The position numbers and the translations under genes were made by a program. This document shows positions 18,501-27,996 of a stretch of DNA of 64,000 nucleotides, in pieces. Source of the stretch: Cellvibrio sp. UBA7661 (GTDB taxonomy: Bacteria > Pseudomonadota > Gammaproteobacteria > Pseudomonadales > Cellvibrionaceae); NCBI GenBank assembly GCA_002483365.1, contig DLHT01000017.1, positions 229,647-293,646 of the forward strand. Direction: 5' to 3'. Within the stretch, counting starts at the first letter, position 1, and each line of letters opens with the position of its first letter. The notes beneath the pieces were generated by a model. It made no database searches. It was not told the origin of the DNA and saw only the letters and a list, made by a program, of their open reading frames with translations.

Positions 18501-18728
18501 AGCGATAACAGGCTCTTTTTGGGCTTGGCGCTACGCCCGGAATATGGCCGGACGAGTGCGGGAATGGTCTAAAAATTGGGTTAGCGATTATACAGTCTGC
18601 GGCTGATATGGCCTAGGTTGGATTGCCATTTGTTTCATTCGGTTAAGGGATTATTCCAGATGAAATGTTAAGATACAGGCCTGAACTTTAACGGTATCGT
18701 TTGGGTTGTTTAATTGTAGGATGTTGTA

Positions 18729-19544
18729 ATGAAACTAAAAGAACTGCCGTTATCCTGGTGGACTGCGCGTAAATTGGCGGCTGTAAAAGTCAGTGAGCTG
18801 GAGCGAAAAGAGGCACTTGTTTTGCCGGTAATAGTTTCACTTACATCCATTCCCAGTCGATTGGATATTATTCATCTGACCATCCGCAGTTTGTTGTTGC
18901 AATCGAAGCGACCCGAAAAAATAATTTTATGGCTCAATGAGCAGTTGCGGGAATATTTGCCAGCTTCTTTAAGTCAGCTGCAAAATTCAGTATTTGAAAT
19001 CCGCTATGTTGAGTTGACTTGTTCGCATCGCAAATTGATCCATTCTTTGGCGGCATTTCCAGAAAAAATTATTGTCACTTGCGATGATGATTTGATGTAC
19101 AACTCTACCTGGTTGGAGCGTCTGTACGATGATCATCTGCGTTACCCGCGTTCAGTTATTGCGCATGAGTGCCGTCTCATTGCTTTTTCAGGACGAGGGG
19201 TGCCCGCACCTTATGATCAATGGAAAACCGAGTCGCGCACGGATTTTTCAGCGCCTTGGTTAATGCCGATCGGTTATGGCGGTGTTCTATACCCTCCGCA
19301 CTCACTGCATGAAGATGTACAAAATCGTGAGTTGTTCTTGCAGTTAACGCCGAGAGCAGATGATTTGTGGTTCAAAGCAATGTCGTATCGTGCGGGAACA
19401 GAAACTCGTCGTTCAAGTAATCCGGGAAACAAACCTATCCCTATTATTGCATCACAAAAAGAATCGTTGAAAAAAACAAATGTAAAGCAAGATGGCAACT
19501 ACCAGCAGTGGTTGGCTTTATGTGAATACTATAAATTCTGCTAG
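18729..19544 (+). CDS. Putative GT-A-type glycosyltransferase
   Basis: A 271-residue protein whose N-terminal half reads like a nucleotide-sugar-binding GT-A domain: VIVSLTSIPSRLDIIHLTI, QSKRPEKIILWLNEQ and the acidic metal-binding stretch IIVTCDDDLMYN. There is no signal peptide or membrane segment, so it probably acts at the inner face of the inner membrane. It sits 21 bp before a Stealth-type transferase and near heptosyltransferase I, which points to lipopolysaccharide core or surface-glycan assembly. The sugar and acceptor cannot be inferred. Confidence 0.65.
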   Translation: MKLKELPLSWWTARKLAAVKVSELERKEALVLPVIVSLTSIPSRLDIIHLTIRSLLLQSKRPEKIILWLNEQLREYLPASLSQLQNSVFEIRYVELTCSHRKLIHSLAAFPEKIIVTCDDDLMYNSTWLERLYDDHLRYPRSVIAHECRLIAFSGRGVPAPYDQWKTESRTDFSAPWLMPIGYGGVLYPPHSLHEDVQNRELFLQLTPRADDLWFKAMSYRAGTETRRSSNPGNKPIPIIASQKESLKKTNVKQDGNYQQWLALCEYYKFC

Positions 19545-19565
19545 CGACTGAGACGTTTTATATAG

Positions 19566-20600
19566 ATGAATACAACATTCGACAGAGAGCCTATTGATGC
19601 GGTGATTACTTGGGTTGACGGAGCAGATCCGCACCATAAAGCCAAGTTGGACGATTACTTGAATAGTATTGGTAGTGTGCGTCCGCAAGCTGCTAACCCT
19701 GCAAGATTTAGTAGCGTTGGTGAAATTGAGTATTGCGTTGTGTCACTTTTGCGGTTCGCGCCTTGGATTAGAACAATATTTATTGTTACAGATCAGCAGC
19801 AACCTGATTTTATAGCGAAGTTGGATGGAACCCCGTACGAGTCTCGCGTAAAAATTATTGATCATAGCGTTATTTTTTCTGGCTATGAACAATATCTGCC
19901 AACGTTTAATAGCATGTCGATTTCTAGCATGTTATGGAGAGTTCCTGATCTTGCTGAGCAATTTTTATTTTTAAATGATGATTTCGCATTAATTCGTCCA
20001 GTAGAACCATCTGTTTTTTTTCGAGGGGGGAAAGTTGTTCTGCATGGAGAATGGCGCGCACAAACAGGCAAGCGGTTTGCCAAGAAAATATCACGCTTTT
20101 TTAAAATGCTAAGAGGGCAAGAACAGAATAAGGCAGATGCTCGGGTGAGGTTTATTGGTGTGCAGGAAAACGCTGCTCAAATGTTGGGGTACACAGAGAA
20201 GGTATTTGAGTTAGAGCATAATCCCCATCCATGGAAAAGATCTTCTTGGAAAACGTATTTTTCTGATCATCCTGCAGCACTGGATAAAAATCTCAGCTTT
20301 AGATTGCGCTCTGCAGAGCAGTTTGTGCCCGAAGGGTTTAGCGCACATTACGAAATCAAAATGGGTAATGCGATTGTCGATAAGACAGCTAAAACCTTGC
20401 AGCTAAAACCAGCAGATCAAGCTCTTGTTCGGATTAAGGCAAAGTTGGCTCAAGCTGAGCGGGATGACAGCTTTGTATTTGTGTGTATCCAGAGTTTGGA
20501 AAATGCGCCAACTCAACAAAAAGAATTAATTCTTAATTGGTTAAATGTTAAAGTGGGTTTGCTTAATGAATTGCTAATAAATAAATTTTACACTAAGTAA
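19566..20600 (+). CDS. Stealth-family sugar-phosphate transferase
   Basis: A 344-residue protein with the Stealth conserved regions in order: CR1 as DAVITWVDGADPHH (about residues 8-21), CR2 from FSSVGEIEYCVVSLLRFAPWI through LNDDFALIRPV, and CR3 in the ELEHNPHPWKRSSWKTYF area. Family members transfer hexose-1-phosphate units in capsule, exopolysaccharide and lipopolysaccharide synthesis. The gene follows the GT-A gene by 21 bp and probably shares its transcript. The A+T-rich codon use in the last third suggests a laterally acquired surface-glycan gene. Confidence 0.83.
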   Translation: MNTTFDREPIDAVITWVDGADPHHKAKLDDYLNSIGSVRPQAANPARFSSVGEIEYCVVSLLRFAPWIRTIFIVTDQQQPDFIAKLDGTPYESRVKIIDHSVIFSGYEQYLPTFNSMSISSMLWRVPDLAEQFLFLNDDFALIRPVEPSVFFRGGKVVLHGEWRAQTGKRFAKKISRFFKMLRGQEQNKADARVRFIGVQENAAQMLGYTEKVFELEHNPHPWKRSSWKTYFSDHPAALDKNLSFRLRSAEQFVPEGFSAHYEIKMGNAIVDKTAKTLQLKPADQALVRIKAKLAQAERDDSFVFVCIQSLENAPTQQKELILNWLNVKVGLLNELLINKFYTK

Positions 20601-20666
20601 ATTGCTTAAAAATTGGTTTTTTGCTACAGTGTTTTTGCTGGCGATTATTATTTCAAGGAGATTTAT

Positions 20667-21092
20667 ATGAAAAAGTACTTTTTTATTTTTTGCGCGTTAT
20701 TATCTTCAAGTGTAATGGCTTCTTCATACACTCACTACTCAACATCATCTTATGTTCACCTTAACTTTACAAATGGTAACCCAGGTAGTGGGTTGTGTAT
20801 TGGCGGAGAAATTTGTGGAAAAAATGACTCGTTAAAAATAATCTATCAGCCAAACCGTTATATAAGTACTGTTGCTGTTGGTGCTCATGACAAAGTGGGT
20901 GATAAATTTAAAGCACATTTAATTGTAATCGCTGATGGTGTGGTAGTGGGAGAGCAAGATGTGCTAAAAGATGGCTCGACGCTTTCATTTAGCGTTAATA
21001 GAAATGTTTCGGTTTTGGAGTTCAAATCAGTACATGAAAATCATGAGCCGAAAGGTGATGAGACGGTAATTATGGATGTAGTTACTTACTAA
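20667..21092 (+). CDS. Secreted protein of unknown function
   Basis: A 141-residue protein starting at the ATG preceded by AAGGAG (20656-20661). The in-frame extension back to 20613 has no ribosome site. The first 20 residues (MKKYFFIFCALLSSSVMASS) form a signal peptide. The mature part is rich in beta-forming residues, with two cysteines close together (GLCIGGEICG) that could form a disulfide. I do not recognise the family. It is last in the + strand group with the glycosyltransferase and Stealth genes and is followed by a terminator. Confidence 0.7.
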   Translation: MKKYFFIFCALLSSSVMASSYTHYSTSSYVHLNFTNGNPGSGLCIGGEICGKNDSLKIIYQPNRYISTVAVGAHDKVGDKFKAHLIVIADGVVVGEQDVLKDGSTLSFSVNRNVSVLEFKSVHENHEPKGDETVIMDVVTY

Positions 21093-21119
21093 TTACTTTA
21101 ACTATTATTATGATCGCCA

Positions 21120-21147
21120 GCCTTGATTTATAATCAAGGCTTTTTTA
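21120..21147 (+). terminator. Terminator between convergent genes
   Basis: GCCTTGATT, TAT and AATCAAGGC form a perfect 9-bp stem followed by TTTTTT in the + direction. The stop codon of the leftward glycosyltransferase lies inside the stem. Confidence 0.88.
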
Positions 21148-21955
21148 TTCCATTCTCAGCCCAAAATCTTCCTGTACGTTTCACTTCATTACGAATCGCG
21201 TAATTCTTTTTCCAGGTTTCCGGATTATCGTAAGCGCGCGGGTGATCCAGGTGCAAACAATTGACGCTGTAGCGAACTTGTTTTCCTTTCAGGCCGTGGT
21301 TGTATAAACGTTCGCCCAATTCGCGATCCAAGCCGCCGTATTGCATATCTTCATTAAAACCATTGCAGGCTTTGATGTCGCTTGTCCATGTGGAACTGTT
21401 CATGCCGTTCCAGGTAGCTTTGGTGGGAGTAACGGCATTGAGTAACGCTTTGAGAGTTTTGTTTTTGAGTAGTTTCCATAGTTTATGGCTTGCAGGTTGG
21501 CCTGCTTTTTTGAGCCAGTCGATATTGAAAATAATGCCGCTTGCGATATCTGCTTCTGTAATTTTTTCTGATACTGGTGTTGTGAGTTTTACATATCCAC
21601 CCGATAAAAAATAACCCGGTTGTGCGAGTGACTGATGAATGCTGATGAAGTCGGGTTCGGGGATGCAATCACCATCTGTGAAAATTAAATAATCACAATC
21701 GGTTTGCGCGATAGCTTTATTAAGAATTTGGCATTTTTGGAAGCCTTTATCTTCATGCCATACATGCTGGATATTTAATTTACCGCGCGCCTGAAAAAAT
21801 TCAATCACATCGCGTGTGGGTTGGCCTGAGCCATCGTCGGCGATGATCACAGTAAAATGATTATGACGTTGCGCTTCGTAGCCGAAGAGCACATTTTTGA
21901 GCCACTTGGGTTGGTTGTAGGTGGTAATGACTACGCCCATCTTTTGCGGTGTCAT
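21134..21955 (-). CDS. Family 2 glycosyltransferase
   Basis: A 273-residue cytosolic or membrane-associated transferase. It begins with MGVVITTYNQPKWLKNVLFG, followed by VIIADDGSGQPTRDV and the metal-binding FTDGDCIPEPDF (DxD). The C-terminal half has a GGLDRELGERLYNHG motif typical of GT2 enzymes with a galactosyltransferase-like C-terminal region. It lies 33 bp downstream of heptosyltransferase I in the same direction, so a role in extending the lipopolysaccharide core is the simplest reading. Confidence 0.87.
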   Translation of the reverse strand: MTPQKMGVVITTYNQPKWLKNVLFGYEAQRHNHFTVIIADDGSGQPTRDVIEFFQARGKLNIQHVWHEDKGFQKCQILNKAIAQTDCDYLIFTDGDCIPEPDFISIHQSLAQPGYFLSGGYVKLTTPVSEKITEADIASGIIFNIDWLKKAGQPASHKLWKLLKNKTLKALLNAVTPTKATWNGMNSSTWTSDIKACNGFNEDMQYGGLDRELGERLYNHGLKGKQVRYSVNCLHLDHPRAYDNPETWKKNYAIRNEVKRTGRFWAENGIKKP

Positions 21956-21988
21956 AAATAATTCCTGAATGTTTTTTGCTTTAGAGCG

Positions 21989-23029
21989 TTAATGGGTGTA
22001 TTCGCCAAACATTTTTTGCTGCAACGCATACCATACTTCGTTTGCTTTGATTCCGCTCATACATTGGGGTGTTGACGAGCTATTTTCCGGTAGCCATTTA
22101 CAATGACGTTTATGGCAAGGCATGCAATCCAAAGATTTGTCGAGCTGTAAATTCCGGGTGTGTTCGCCAATAAGGCCTACTTTAATGGGCGAGGTTGCCC
22201 CGTACAGTGCAATAGTGGGTGTTTCCAATGCGCCAGCGAGATGCGAAAAGCCTGTATCCAAACCCACAACACCTGCAGCTCCCACCAATTTTTCAGCAAT
22301 CGTGGTAATAGATAAACGTTGATCAGGGCGCGTTGCTTGCGGGCAGAATTCAATGATTTGATCAGCGATAGCACGTTCTTCGGGGCTGCCCCACATGATC
22401 TCTACACTGTAACCATCATCGACAGCAATTTTGGTAAGCGCTTGCCATTCGCTGGTAGCCCACAGTTTGGTGATCCAACTGGTACCAATAATAAAAATCA
22501 ATTTTCGTGGATCTTTTTTCACATGGGTGAAATTTTGGTTGATGCCGAAATTTAATTTTTTTGCTGGTGTGTAACTCAATGCACTACCCAGTAATTGGCG
22601 TGTTCGCTCTACCGCGTGTTGGTTTTTATCAACGTTATGGGCACGCTTATAAAACCAATGGGTAATAGGCTCGCGCACTGAATCCTTGTCATAACCATCA
22701 ATTCCTTTTCCCAGCGCACATTTGGCAATCACAGCACTTTTTAGTAAACCCTGCGCATCAATAATATAGTCGTAGGTTTCTGTACGTAATTCATTTCGCC
22801 AGACTTTAAATTCTTGCCAGGATTTTCTATTGCGTTGTTTTACCCAGCGGCGTAAGTGAATCGGAATAACCTTGTGAATGGCGGGGTGCCAATTCACAAT
22901 TTCTTTAAAGCTGTCCTCTACTACCCAATCAATTTGGGCATCAGGAAAATTCCTTTTAATGTCACTTATCGCAGGAAAGGTATGGAAAATATCGCCCATA
23001 GAGGACATTTTAATCAGGAGTATCTTCAT
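21989..23029 (-). CDS. waaC: Lipopolysaccharide heptosyltransferase I
   Basis: Adds the first heptose to Kdo2-lipid A at the cytoplasmic face of the inner membrane. The 346-residue GT9 protein begins MKILLIKMSSMGDIFHTFPA and contains the catalytic-region pattern WVVEDSFKEI and the donor-binding GVVGLDTGFSHLAGAL and ALYGATSP stretches characteristic of WaaC. It is flanked by a GT2 gene downstream and a DUF6165 gene upstream on the same strand, consistent with a core-oligosaccharide operon. Confidence 0.92.
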   Translation of the reverse strand: MKILLIKMSSMGDIFHTFPAISDIKRNFPDAQIDWVVEDSFKEIVNWHPAIHKVIPIHLRRWVKQRNRKSWQEFKVWRNELRTETYDYIIDAQGLLKSAVIAKCALGKGIDGYDKDSVREPITHWFYKRAHNVDKNQHAVERTRQLLGSALSYTPAKKLNFGINQNFTHVKKDPRKLIFIIGTSWITKLWATSEWQALTKIAVDDGYSVEIMWGSPEERAIADQIIEFCPQATRPDQRLSITTIAEKLVGAAGVVGLDTGFSHLAGALETPTIALYGATSPIKVGLIGEHTRNLQLDKSLDCMPCHKRHCKWLPENSSSTPQCMSGIKANEVWYALQQKMFGEYTH

Positions 23030-23077
23030 GGGCGATATCGTTCAGGCTGTTAAAACAATGAAATGTAAGCGATATGA

Positions 23078-23473
23078 TTACTGGTAATCTTTGTAAGATT
23101 TTTCTTCGATCAATTCGGAACCAAAGGCCAGGTTGATATCTTTTTTCACCTTGGCGCGCTTGTCGTTAGTGACATAGACCGCGCGTGCAAGTTGGATAAA
23201 TTTATCGCTGAAATCTTTGGCGAATTCACAATCGCGAATATCGTCTTCAATAATCCACAATTCCTGATTGATGTCTTTGAGCGCTTGTTTGAGCGGTGCC
23301 AATTTGGCTTGGCCAGCGTCATCCAATAATTGTTTAACCTTGGCGTTAAGAATATTCAACTCGTGAGTTACATTTTTGAGTTTGGTTTCATCGCCAATGT
23401 TTACGGCTTTGATTTCCAGAATGGTGATCTTGTCGATCAATTCACCAAGGGAAATAGGGGCTTCAATCAGCAT
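23078..23473 (-). CDS. DUF6165 family protein
   Basis: A 131-residue soluble protein beginning MLIEAPISLGELIDKITILEI, a signature I associate with DUF6165, which is often found near lipopolysaccharide genes. The rest is predominantly helical, with heptad-like Leu and Lys spacing. No catalytic motif is visible. It is the first gene of a leftward group with waaC and the GT2 gene, 48 bp ahead of waaC. Confidence 0.75.
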   Translation of the reverse strand: MLIEAPISLGELIDKITILEIKAVNIGDETKLKNVTHELNILNAKVKQLLDDAGQAKLAPLKQALKDINQELWIIEDDIRDCEFAKDFSDKFIQLARAVYVTNDKRAKVKKDINLAFGSELIEEKSYKDYQ

Positions 23474-23655
23474 GGTTGTGTTCTCTCAGAGGATTTTTTG
23501 TGGCGGGGATTCTAACAAATCAAGTTGACGCTGGCGAATGAACAAATCCCTCCAGCTCTGCATTTAATTAAGAAAGGGCAGTCATTCGGCTTCTCCCTTA
23601 TTAAAAAAGAAGAGGTTGAAAAAGTAAGAAGTTGAGAAGGCGTTCTGGTTTTAGC

Positions 23656-23692
23656 TCCTCCCCTTTGAAAAAGGGGAGGTTGGGAGGGGATT
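23656..23692. repeat. GC-rich palindromic repeat, copy 1
   Basis: CCTCCCCTTT and AAAGGGGAGG form a hairpin, followed by a TTGGGAGGGG tail. It sits just past the stop of the RND pump gene. Two related copies occur at 28709-28746 and 28786-28822, so this is a dispersed REP-like unit that can also act as a terminator. Confidence 0.7.
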
Positions 23693-26600
23693 ATTTGTAG
23701 TGATAGGCGTAATACACCACCGGAATCACCACCAAAGTCAGCAGGGTGGACACCAGCAGACCAAAAATCAGACTTACCGCAAGCCCACCAAAAATCGGGT
23801 CGTCGAGGATAAAAAAGCCGCCCATCATGGCTGCCAGTGCAGTCAGGCCAATGGGCAGGGCGCGCACGGAGGCGGCGCTGATGGTGGCGTCTTCCAGGGA
23901 TTTACCGCTGCGCACTTCCTGCTGGATAAAGTCCACTAGCAGTATGGAATTGCGCACAATAATGCCGGCCAATGCAATCATGCCGATCATGCTCGGCGCG
24001 GTGAATTGCTGCCCAAGCAGGGCGTGGCCGGGCATTATGCCAATTAGCGTGAGCGGAATCGGCGCCATAATAATCAGTGGCACCGAGTAGCTTTTAAACA
24101 TGCCCACCACCAGCAAATAAATCATCACCAATCCAACCGAATAGGCGATCCCCATATCGCGAAAGGTATCCAGCGTGACTTGCAATTCGCCATCCCACTT
24201 CAGGCTCCAGTTGACCGGATTCTCGGGTTGTGAGTTCAAGAATTGATCAACGACTTGCCCATCAATCGGGGTTTCGGCGATGCGTTTATAAATCGCGGCC
24301 AAGCCGTAGAGTGGGCTGTCAGTTTCACCCGCTACATCGCCCAGCACATAGACTACGGGCAACAAATCTTTGTGATGAATCGTTTGCTGGCGCTGGCTTT
24401 CAATCACCTGCGTCAGTTCCGCGAGTACGATAAGTTTGCCGTTTTGGGCGCGCACTTTTATTGCGAGCACTCGCTCAAGGCTGTCTTTTTCACCGGCGGG
24501 CAACTCCAGGCGCAGCGGCAGGGCGATTTTGGCGCTGGCGCTGTGCAGGTAGGCGGCGTCCTCACCGGCCAGGGCGGTGCGAATGGCATTGGCGATGCTG
24601 GTTTGATCCACACCCAGCCGCGCAGCGCGGGCGCGATCCACCGCAATTAACCAGCGGGTTTGCGGCGCTTCGATGGAATCGTCCACATCCACCACATCGG
24701 GCGTGGCTTCAAACGCGGCGCGCACCTGTTTGGCGACATCGAGCTGGCGGGTGTAGTTCAAGCCGTAAACCTCGGCAACCAGTGGCGATAACACCGGCGG
24801 GCCGGGCGGAACCTCCACCACTTTGACATTGGCATTCATCGCCTTGGCCGTTTCCGCCAGCAATTCGCGTGCGGCCAGGGCAATCTCGTGGCTTTTGCGC
24901 TGGCGCAGGTGTTTATCCAGCAGGTTGACTTGAATCTCGCCCATGTAGGGCGCGCGGCGCAAATAATTCTGCCGCACCAAGCCATTAAAATTAATCGGCG
25001 CGGCGGTGCCGGCGTAGAGTTGGTAGTCGGTAACTTCGGGAATGGTTTCCAGTTTATCCGCGAGTGCCTGCAAGACGGTTTGGGTGTTTTCCAGCGGTGT
25101 GCCTTCGGGCATGTCCACCACAATTTGGAATTCACTTTTATTGTCGAAGGGCAGCATTTTTAACATCACCGCTTGCACAACGACCAAACCAATCGACGCT
25201 GCAATTAAACCGAGAATGCCGCCCAGCAACCAGAGGCGCGCTTTTTTTCCGGCTTCGCGATTTAACAGCGGCGTCATAATGCGGGTAAAAAACGGCAGGA
25301 ATTTATTGCCGTGGCTCTGTGTTTCTTCGCTGCTGTGTGCCGCTGCGTGATTCACGTTTGCAAATAAACGGCGATACAACCAAGGCGTAAACATAAAAGC
25401 CACGGCGAGGGAAATCAGCATGCCGGTAGAGGCGTTAATCGGAATGGGCAACATATAGGGGCCCATCAAACCGCTCACAAATGCCATAGGCAAAAGTGCA
25501 GCAATCACGGTGAAGGTTGCCAAAATAGTGGGGCCGCCCACTTCATCTACCGCGAGTGGAATCGCTTCATTGAGCGATAATTTTCCCTGACTCATATGGC
25601 GATGAATATTTTCCACCACGACTATGGCGTCATCCACCAAAATTCCTATGGAAAAAATCAGCGCAAACAGCGATACGCGGTTGAGCGTAAAACCCCACGC
25701 CCAGGAAGCAAACAGAGTGATAGCAAGAGTCACAATCACCGCCGCGCCCACCACCACTGCCTCGCGTTTGCCCAAGGCAATCAGCACCAGAATAATGACT
25801 GAGAGTGTGGCAAAAATTAATTTTTTAATTAGCGTTTGCGCTTTGTCTTCTGCGGTCGCGCCGTAGTTGCGAGTCACATTCACGTTCAGCGCATCCGGCA
25901 GGCTTACGCCGCGCAGTTGCTCAACACGCGCGATGACTTGCTCGGCAACATCTACTGCGTTTTCACCCGGTTTTTTGGCGATGGATAAGGTAATAGCGGG
26001 ATAACGACCGCTGTTTTTTTCGTTAGCATTATGTTTTCCATCTGCATTGGTCGATGCAGAACCAAAACCGTGGGTGACATATTGTGTGGGTTGATCTGCA
26101 CTCAAACTGACGCTGGCTACATCGCGTAAAAAGACTGGCGCACCTTGGTAAACGCCTACTACCAAATCAGCTATTTCTTCAGCAGTTGATAAAAAAGTGC
26201 CTGCTTGCACCAACATTTCGCGATTGTCGCTCACTAGGGTGCCAGCGGCTTGTGAGCTGTTGGCGGCACCCAGTGCGCGGCGTAAATCATCCAGTGCCAA
26301 ACCAAAAGCTGCCATGCGTTCAGGGTCAAACAAAACGCGCAGGGCTTTATCGCCACCGCCAATAATCTCTATATCGCGCGTGCCGGGCACGCGTTGTAAT
26401 TGGGTTTGTAATTCGCGCGCAACACTGAGCAAATCGCTGTTGGTTGTCGCTGCATTTTTGCTCCACAGGGTGAGCGCCACTATAGGTACATCGTCGATGC
26501 CTTTGGGTTTAATTAGCGGCTGGCCGACGCCCAAATTTTGTGGCAACCAATCGCTGTTCGCATAAAACGCGTTGTATAAACGCACGATTGCATCGGTGCG

Positions 26601-26945
26601 CGGTTCACCCACTTTGAAACGTACTGTGAGGCTAGACATGCCGGGCGATGAGGTGGAATAAATATGCTCAACCCCTTCAATTTCAGACACGATTTGTTCA
26701 GCAGGGTTAGTCACCAGCGCTTCCACTTCTTCTGGCGTAGCGCCGGGGAAGGGAATAAACACGTTGGCAAAAGTCACATTAATTTGCGGCTCTTCTTCGC
26801 GCGGTGTAATCAGCACTGCAAAAATACCGAGCAGTAATCCGGTAAGCGCTAACAGCGGTGTAATTTCCGTGGTTAAAAACGCGCGGGCGATACGGCCGGA
26901 AATACCCAAGTTTGAATGATGGGATGAATCTTGCGGAGCGCTCAT
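23691..26945 (-). CDS. RND-family efflux pump, inner-membrane subunit
   Basis: A 1084-residue AcrB-type transporter that would export substrates using the proton gradient, together with the adaptor encoded 3 bp upstream. It has 12 predicted membrane segments in the RND pattern, the N-terminal PREEEPQINV, the IVDDAIVVVENIHRH motif of TM4 carrying the proton-relay aspartate, and the C-terminal ALAGIIVRNSILLVDFIQQ. It has no tolC-like gene next to it. It is the last gene of a leftward operon that begins with an ArsR-type regulator and sulfur genes, so expression probably responds to sulfur species. The substrate is unknown. Confidence 0.92.
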   Translation of the reverse strand: MSAPQDSSHHSNLGISGRIARAFLTTEITPLLALTGLLLGIFAVLITPREEEPQINVTFANVFIPFPGATPEEVEALVTNPAEQIVSEIEGVEHIYSTSSPGMSSLTVRFKVGEPRTDAIVRLYNAFYANSDWLPQNLGVGQPLIKPKGIDDVPIVALTLWSKNAATTNSDLLSVARELQTQLQRVPGTRDIEIIGGGDKALRVLFDPERMAAFGLALDDLRRALGAANSSQAAGTLVSDNREMLVQAGTFLSTAEEIADLVVGVYQGAPVFLRDVASVSLSADQPTQYVTHGFGSASTNADGKHNANEKNSGRYPAITLSIAKKPGENAVDVAEQVIARVEQLRGVSLPDALNVNVTRNYGATAEDKAQTLIKKLIFATLSVIILVLIALGKREAVVVGAAVIVTLAITLFASWAWGFTLNRVSLFALIFSIGILVDDAIVVVENIHRHMSQGKLSLNEAIPLAVDEVGGPTILATFTVIAALLPMAFVSGLMGPYMLPIPINASTGMLISLAVAFMFTPWLYRRLFANVNHAAAHSSEETQSHGNKFLPFFTRIMTPLLNREAGKKARLWLLGGILGLIAASIGLVVVQAVMLKMLPFDNKSEFQIVVDMPEGTPLENTQTVLQALADKLETIPEVTDYQLYAGTAAPINFNGLVRQNYLRRAPYMGEIQVNLLDKHLRQRKSHEIALAARELLAETAKAMNANVKVVEVPPGPPVLSPLVAEVYGLNYTRQLDVAKQVRAAFEATPDVVDVDDSIEAPQTRWLIAVDRARAARLGVDQTSIANAIRTALAGEDAAYLHSASAKIALPLRLELPAGEKDSLERVLAIKVRAQNGKLIVLAELTQVIESQRQQTIHHKDLLPVVYVLGDVAGETDSPLYGLAAIYKRIAETPIDGQVVDQFLNSQPENPVNWSLKWDGELQVTLDTFRDMGIAYSVGLVMIYLLVVGMFKSYSVPLIIMAPIPLTLIGIMPGHALLGQQFTAPSMIGMIALAGIIVRNSILLVDFIQQEVRSGKSLEDATISAASVRALPIGLTALAAMMGGFFILDDPIFGGLAVSLIFGLLVSTLLTLVVIPVVYYAYHYK

Positions 26946-26948
26946 GGT

Positions 26949-27971
26949 TTATTGCTCCCCGCTGTGGATTTTTTTATAGGCATTGGCTGCCGCGATAGGA
27001 TCGAGCGCGATGGTTTCACCCGCTGTGAGCCCCGCTAGTACCGGGTAGTGTTTAGCGCTATTGAGCGAGCCGAGATTGACTTGGCGAAATTCCAGCGCAT
27101 TGTCTTTGATCACATAGACACCGCTAACTTCACCGCGCTGGCTAATGCTGCTGGCGGGAATTAATAATTGCTCCTGCTCGCCGGTGACAAAAGCGATTTT
27201 TACAAAAGTGCCGGGGAATAAATCGTGATTGCCCTCAGGCAAATTCACCAGCACACTAAACGAATGGGTTTGCGGGTCGGCGCTGGGTGGAATACGCAGC
27301 TCGCTGCTGTTCAAAACTTCGCCACTGCTTAAATAAATTTGTGCTTGTTTGTATTTACGCACTGGGCCTATGTGTTGCTGCGGAATATTCACTTGCGCGC
27401 GCAATTGCTCCAGCGACAAACCAGTCATCAGCGGTTTTCCCGGTGTCACGGTTTCACCCACATTGACTGCGCGGCTTACCACAATGCCGGAGTAGGGCGC
27501 ATAAATACTTGTGTAAGCAAGGTTTTGTTCGGCCTCGCGCAACGCAGCTTCAGCGGCTTTAAACGCGGCTTGGCTTTTATCAAAATCCGCTTGCGCAATT
27601 AATTTTTTGCTGAGCATTTCCTGCATGCGCGTGAACTGTGCTTGAGCTTCATTAAATTGCGCTTGGGCACTGGCGGCGCGCGCTTTTTGTTCGGTATCGG
27701 TAAAGCGAATAATTAAATCGCCCTTGGCCACAAAATCGCCCACATCCACGGGGATTTCCACAATGCGGCCAGAGGTTTGCGCCGAGACGGTGGCTTGGTT
27801 AATCGCTTCAATCACGCCGTCGTATTTCACCGTTTGCGGGCTGATTTGTGCTTGCAGCGTGAGTCTTTCCAGCTCGGGAATATTTGTTGCCGCTGCAGGC
27901 ACAGGGGATTCTTTGCTGCAGGCGGATAACAACATCACTGCGGCTATCATTGCCAAAAATTTACTGTTCAT
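26949..27971 (-). CDS. RND periplasmic adaptor (membrane fusion protein)
   Basis: A 340-residue lipoprotein-type adaptor. The N-terminus has a lipobox (AVMLLSACSKE), so the mature protein is anchored by a lipid-modified Cys. The lipoyl-like halves (VSAQTSGRIVEIPVDVGDFVAKGD and YAPYSGIVVSRAVNVGETV) flank an alpha-helical hairpin, followed by beta-barrel and membrane-proximal domains. It bridges the RND pump gene (starting 3 bp downstream) to an outer-membrane channel encoded elsewhere. Confidence 0.92.
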   Translation of the reverse strand: MNSKFLAMIAAVMLLSACSKESPVPAAATNIPELERLTLQAQISPQTVKYDGVIEAINQATVSAQTSGRIVEIPVDVGDFVAKGDLIIRFTDTEQKARAASAQAQFNEAQAQFTRMQEMLSKKLIAQADFDKSQAAFKAAEAALREAEQNLAYTSIYAPYSGIVVSRAVNVGETVTPGKPLMTGLSLEQLRAQVNIPQQHIGPVRKYKQAQIYLSSGEVLNSSELRIPPSADPQTHSFSVLVNLPEGNHDLFPGTFVKIAFVTGEQEQLLIPASSISQRGEVSGVYVIKDNALEFRQVNLGSLNSAKHYPVLAGLTAGETIALDPIAAANAYKKIHSGEQ

Positions 27972-27996
27972 TGCTATTCCTTATTGATGGCGTTGT

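Noticed and set aside
24230..25350. Several long + strand open frames opposite the RND pump gene
   Set aside because: They are complements of a GC-rich coding region, with Arg/Pro-rich translations and no family signatures.
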